Notes under the pieces: generated by a model
The model's database searches: none
Told to the model about the DNA's origin: nothing
What the model saw: the letters and a program-made list of their open reading frames with translations, nothing else
Assembly (NCBI RefSeq): GCF_964059025.1
Contig: NZ_OZ060376.1
Span: 378,467-442,466 of the forward strand
Reading direction: 5' to 3'
Source of the DNA: Buchnera aphidicola (Myzocallis carpini)
GTDB taxonomy: Bacteria > Pseudomonadota > Gammaproteobacteria > Enterobacterales > Enterobacteriaceae
Length of the DNA stretch: 64,000 nt
In this document: in pieces, positions 61,655 to 64,000 of the stretch
Position numbering within the stretch: position 1 is the first letter of the stretch
How the letters are laid out: each line of letters starts with the position of its first letter
Made by a program: the position numbers and the translations under genes

Positions 61655-61743
61655 ATAAATATTTTATATAAAATTATATTGTTATTCAAAAATAAAATAT
61701 TAATATTATAAATATAAAATATTAATATTTATGAGGTCCAAAT

Positions 61744-62073
61744 ATGTCAAAAATTATTTTTCTTCCACATAAAATATTATTACCGAAAAAAACTAGTTGT
61801 AATATGGAAATCGGAAAAACTATTTTGGATATTGCTCTCGAAAATGACATTAATATGCAACATGCATGCGAAAAATCTTGCGCATGTAGTACATGTCATT
61901 GTATTATTCGAGAGGGATACAATGCATTATCTAAAATTACTGAAAAAGAAAATGATGTTTTAGACAAAGCTTGGGGAGTAGAATACTATAGTAGATTATC
62001 TTGTCAAGCAAAAATTATTAATTTATCCTGTAATATTATTGTAAAAATACCACCGTATAAATCAAATTACTAA
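61744..62073 (+). CDS. fdx: [2Fe-2S] ferredoxin of the Isc system
   Basis: Adrenodoxin-type ferredoxin donating electrons in cluster assembly. 109 residues (111). Ligands Cys42, Cys48, Cys51 (HACEKSCACSTCHC) and Cys87 (RLSCQAK); DKAWGVE is conserved. GAGG ribosome-binding site 8 nt upstream of the ATG. Fpr at 47907 could reduce it. Converges on der. Confidence 0.96.
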   Translation: MSKIIFLPHKILLPKKTSCNMEIGKTILDIALENDINMQHACEKSCACSTCHCIIREGYNALSKITEKENDVLDKAWGVEYYSRLSCQAKIINLSCNIIVKIPPYKSNY

Positions 62074-62100
62074 GTAAAAATATTATTATGATATCGAAAA

Positions 62101-63471
62101 TTACATATATGGATTTTTTTTATTTTTAAAAACAATTTTTATGTTGATATCTTCCACACCTAAAGATTGTTGAAAAAAATATATTAAATACCGATGATAC
62201 GTTTTAGAAATATAATGTGTATTCATTCCATGAATAATAATCGTTGGAGGATAATATCCTCCAGGATGTGCATATTGTAACTTAATTTTTTTACCTTGAA
62301 TAATTTTCGGAGGATGTTGTTTTATTGCAGTATATAACATTTTTGTAAGCTGAGAGGATTTCATTAATCTATTAGATTGAGTATACATCATTTGAATTAA
62401 TGAAAAAATTTTTTTAATACCTAATTTGTACAAAGCAGAAATAAAATGTATTTTAAAAAATTTTAACATTTTATATCTTTCTAATAAAGTATTTTGAATG
62501 TTTTTCTTTTTTTGTAAAGATAAATTTTCTGCTTTATTAAAAATAATCAACAATAGTTTTCCAGATTCTATAACAGTATTTAAAATCCACAAATCTTTTT
62601 TAGAAATTTCTTGTTTTGAATCTATCACTACTATAATAATATTAGAATTCTGAATTGCGTGTAATGTTTGCATAATAGATAAAGATTGTATTTGATTAAC
62701 ATTTTTACTATTAATTCCAGCAGTGTCAATAATCATATATCTTTGATTTAAACAAAAATGTTCTATTGAAATACTATCTCTTGTAGTACCAGGTATATGA
62801 TGTGTCACAACTCTATTTTCATTTAATAAACTATTTAATAATGTTGATTTTCCAACATTTGGTTTACCAACTACAGAAATCGTAATTATTTTTTCAGAAT
62901 AACAAATATTTTTAGAAAAAAAATGATTAGGATATAAATTTCGAAAATAATAAAAAAGATATATATTATATAATACCCATTTTTTTATTTTATCTTTTAA
63001 TATATGAATACCAATATTTTTCAAAGCTGAAATTGCAAAAACATTTTTTATACCAGAAATATGATATTGATATATAAAATCTGAATAACATTTTATACTA
63101 TCAATTTTATTAACTACTAAAAATATTTCTTTTTTTTGTTTTTGTATTGTAGTAATAAAATCTATATCGTCATAAGTAATATTATTTTTTGCATTTATGA
63201 CAAATATAATTAAATGTGATTCAAAAATTGCTGTTAATGTTTGATTCATTATTTTTTTTTTTAAAATATCTTTATGATTCTTGATTTTTTCAATACCTGC
63301 GGTATCAATAATATTTATAAAAAACTTTTGGAATTTTAGTATTCCATACTTTCGATCACGAGTAAAATGATTATGATCGTTAACTAATGCATTTTTTTTT
63401 TTTGTTAATATATTAAATAAAGTAGATTTTCCTACATTAGACGAACCAATTAATGATATTATAAATGTCAT
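62101..63471 (-). CDS. der: GTPase Der (EngA)
   Basis: Double-GTPase needed for 50S subunit assembly. 456 residues (490). First G domain: GSSNVGKST at 9-17 (usually GRPNVGKST), DTAG, NKID at 121-124. Second: GKPNVGKST at 202-210, DTAG, FNKA for NKxD. C-terminal KH-like domain ends in VNYFFQQSLGVEDINIKI-type sequence. The acidic linker between G domains is shortened. In E. coli der lies near the isc-hisS region, so the adjacency to fdx is old. Confidence 0.94.
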   Translation of the reverse strand: MTFIISLIGSSNVGKSTLFNILTKKKNALVNDHNHFTRDRKYGILKFQKFFINIIDTAGIEKIKNHKDILKKKIMNQTLTAIFESHLIIFVINAKNNITYDDIDFITTIQKQKKEIFLVVNKIDSIKCYSDFIYQYHISGIKNVFAISALKNIGIHILKDKIKKWVLYNIYLFYYFRNLYPNHFFSKNICYSEKIITISVVGKPNVGKSTLLNSLLNENRVVTHHIPGTTRDSISIEHFCLNQRYMIIDTAGINSKNVNQIQSLSIMQTLHAIQNSNIIIVVIDSKQEISKKDLWILNTVIESGKLLLIIFNKAENLSLQKKKNIQNTLLERYKMLKFFKIHFISALYKLGIKKIFSLIQMMYTQSNRLMKSSQLTKMLYTAIKQHPPKIIQGKKIKLQYAHPGGYYPPTIIIHGMNTHYISKTYHRYLIYFFQQSLGVEDINIKIVFKNKKNPYM

Positions 63472-64000
63472 ATATACATATACTCATCAAAGTGTTATAA
63501 AATATAAAAATACAATAAAAATAACTATAATAATGAAATTTATTATATTATATATTCAAATATAAATTTTTCAAAAATTTTTCATGTACTACATTATATG
63601 TATATTAAAAATAAAATAAAATTTTTAATAAAAATAAAAATTCTAATGATATCTTTTAAAAAATATCAGTTGTATTATTATAAAATATATATATAATATA
63701 GATTATAATAAAATTATATTCATAGCAATTATACAATTAATAAATTATTACAATATTTAAAAAACTCTATAATTTTATAATATTATATCAAATAAAAATT
63801 TATCTTATTTTAATATATATAAATAGTATAAATCAGAACATTAATTTAAATTATCAAACCACATAAATATTTCTTTTCTATATATTATAAGAAATATGTA
63901 CAACATGTAATATGTATAATTCTCTAGTAAAAATATCTACACTAATTGAATAGTTTATGTACCCACCCCCCCCAGGCTCCAGTCATCCATAGGGAACATA
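63472..64000. other. Gene-free end region with C-rich terminal segment
   Basis: 529 bases upstream of der with no reading frame or RNA gene that I can support; 63472-63960 is ordinary AT-rich intergenic sequence and should hold the der promoter. The last 40 bases change character: 24 of 40 are G or C, including a run of eight C at 63966-63973. This may be a contig-edge artefact or foreign sequence. Confidence 0.55.

Overview
The window is a very AT-rich, strongly reduced gammaproteobacterial chromosome segment. Intergenic DNA and most third codon positions are nearly all A or T. Gene content and order match Buchnera aphidicola, the primary endosymbiont of aphids. The proteins closely resemble E. 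coli orthologues and are near full length. Gene blocks keep enterobacterial order with many internal losses. There are no insertion sequences, phage genes, CRISPR arrays or restriction systems. An intact chromosomal trpE-trpG pair, which most Buchnera carry on a plasmid, points to a Buchnera of the kind described from Schlechtendalia or Baizongia (Fordini/Eriosomatinae). That host assignment is inference.

Layout. 1-617: 3' end of fmt, then a terminator shared with rplQ. 617-14233 (minus): the alpha, spc and S10 ribosomal protein operons from rplQ back to rpsJ, including rpoA and secY, with a terminator at the S10/spc junction. 14565-20010 (minus): str operon (tuf, fusA, rpsG, rpsL) and tusBCD. 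20191-24785: tsgA transporter, trpS, rpe, aroB, aroK. 24929-27700: tRNA-Ser, deoD, a 1.3 kb gene-free stretch, nfuA. 27991-35669: ssb, dnaB, ruvX, hemW, trmB, mutY, yggX, sbcB. 35748-38014: tRNA-Asn, tRNA-Ile(CAT), dut, rplI-rpsR-rpsF. 38203-44573: purA, trpG, trpE, miaA, pgi. 44637-50769: ibpA behind a heat-shock-type promoter, tRNA-Gly, rpmE, hslVU, fpr, epmA, rsmJ. 50864-55762: ynfM transporter, dapF, cyaY, tRNA-Pro/His/Arg, rho, trxA. 56122-59790: ilvC, ilvD, tRNA-Trp. 59966-63471: iscS, iscU, fdx, der. The last 530 bases have no gene and end in an anomalous C-rich 40-mer.

How the genes fit together. About half the window is translation machinery: 28 ribosomal proteins, RNA polymerase alpha, EF-Tu, EF-G, SecY, tRNAs and tRNA-modifying enzymes (tusBCD, miaA, trmB). 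The symbiotic role shows in essential amino acid synthesis: aroB/aroK and trpEG for tryptophan, ilvC/ilvD for isoleucine and valine, dapF for lysine. Two major-facilitator transporters (tsgA, ynfM) are intact. Fe-S supply is a minimal iscS-iscU-fdx set plus nfuA and cyaY, without hscB, hscA or iscA in the locus.

I found no novel defence or mobile system. The most useful leads are: a good sigma-32 promoter with an A9 run upstream of ibpA; chromosomal trpEG inserted between purA and miaA; IscU keeping its HscA-recognition motif although hscBA is gone from the locus; a CSPC thioredoxin; several strong intergenic stem-loops; and the C-rich end of the window.
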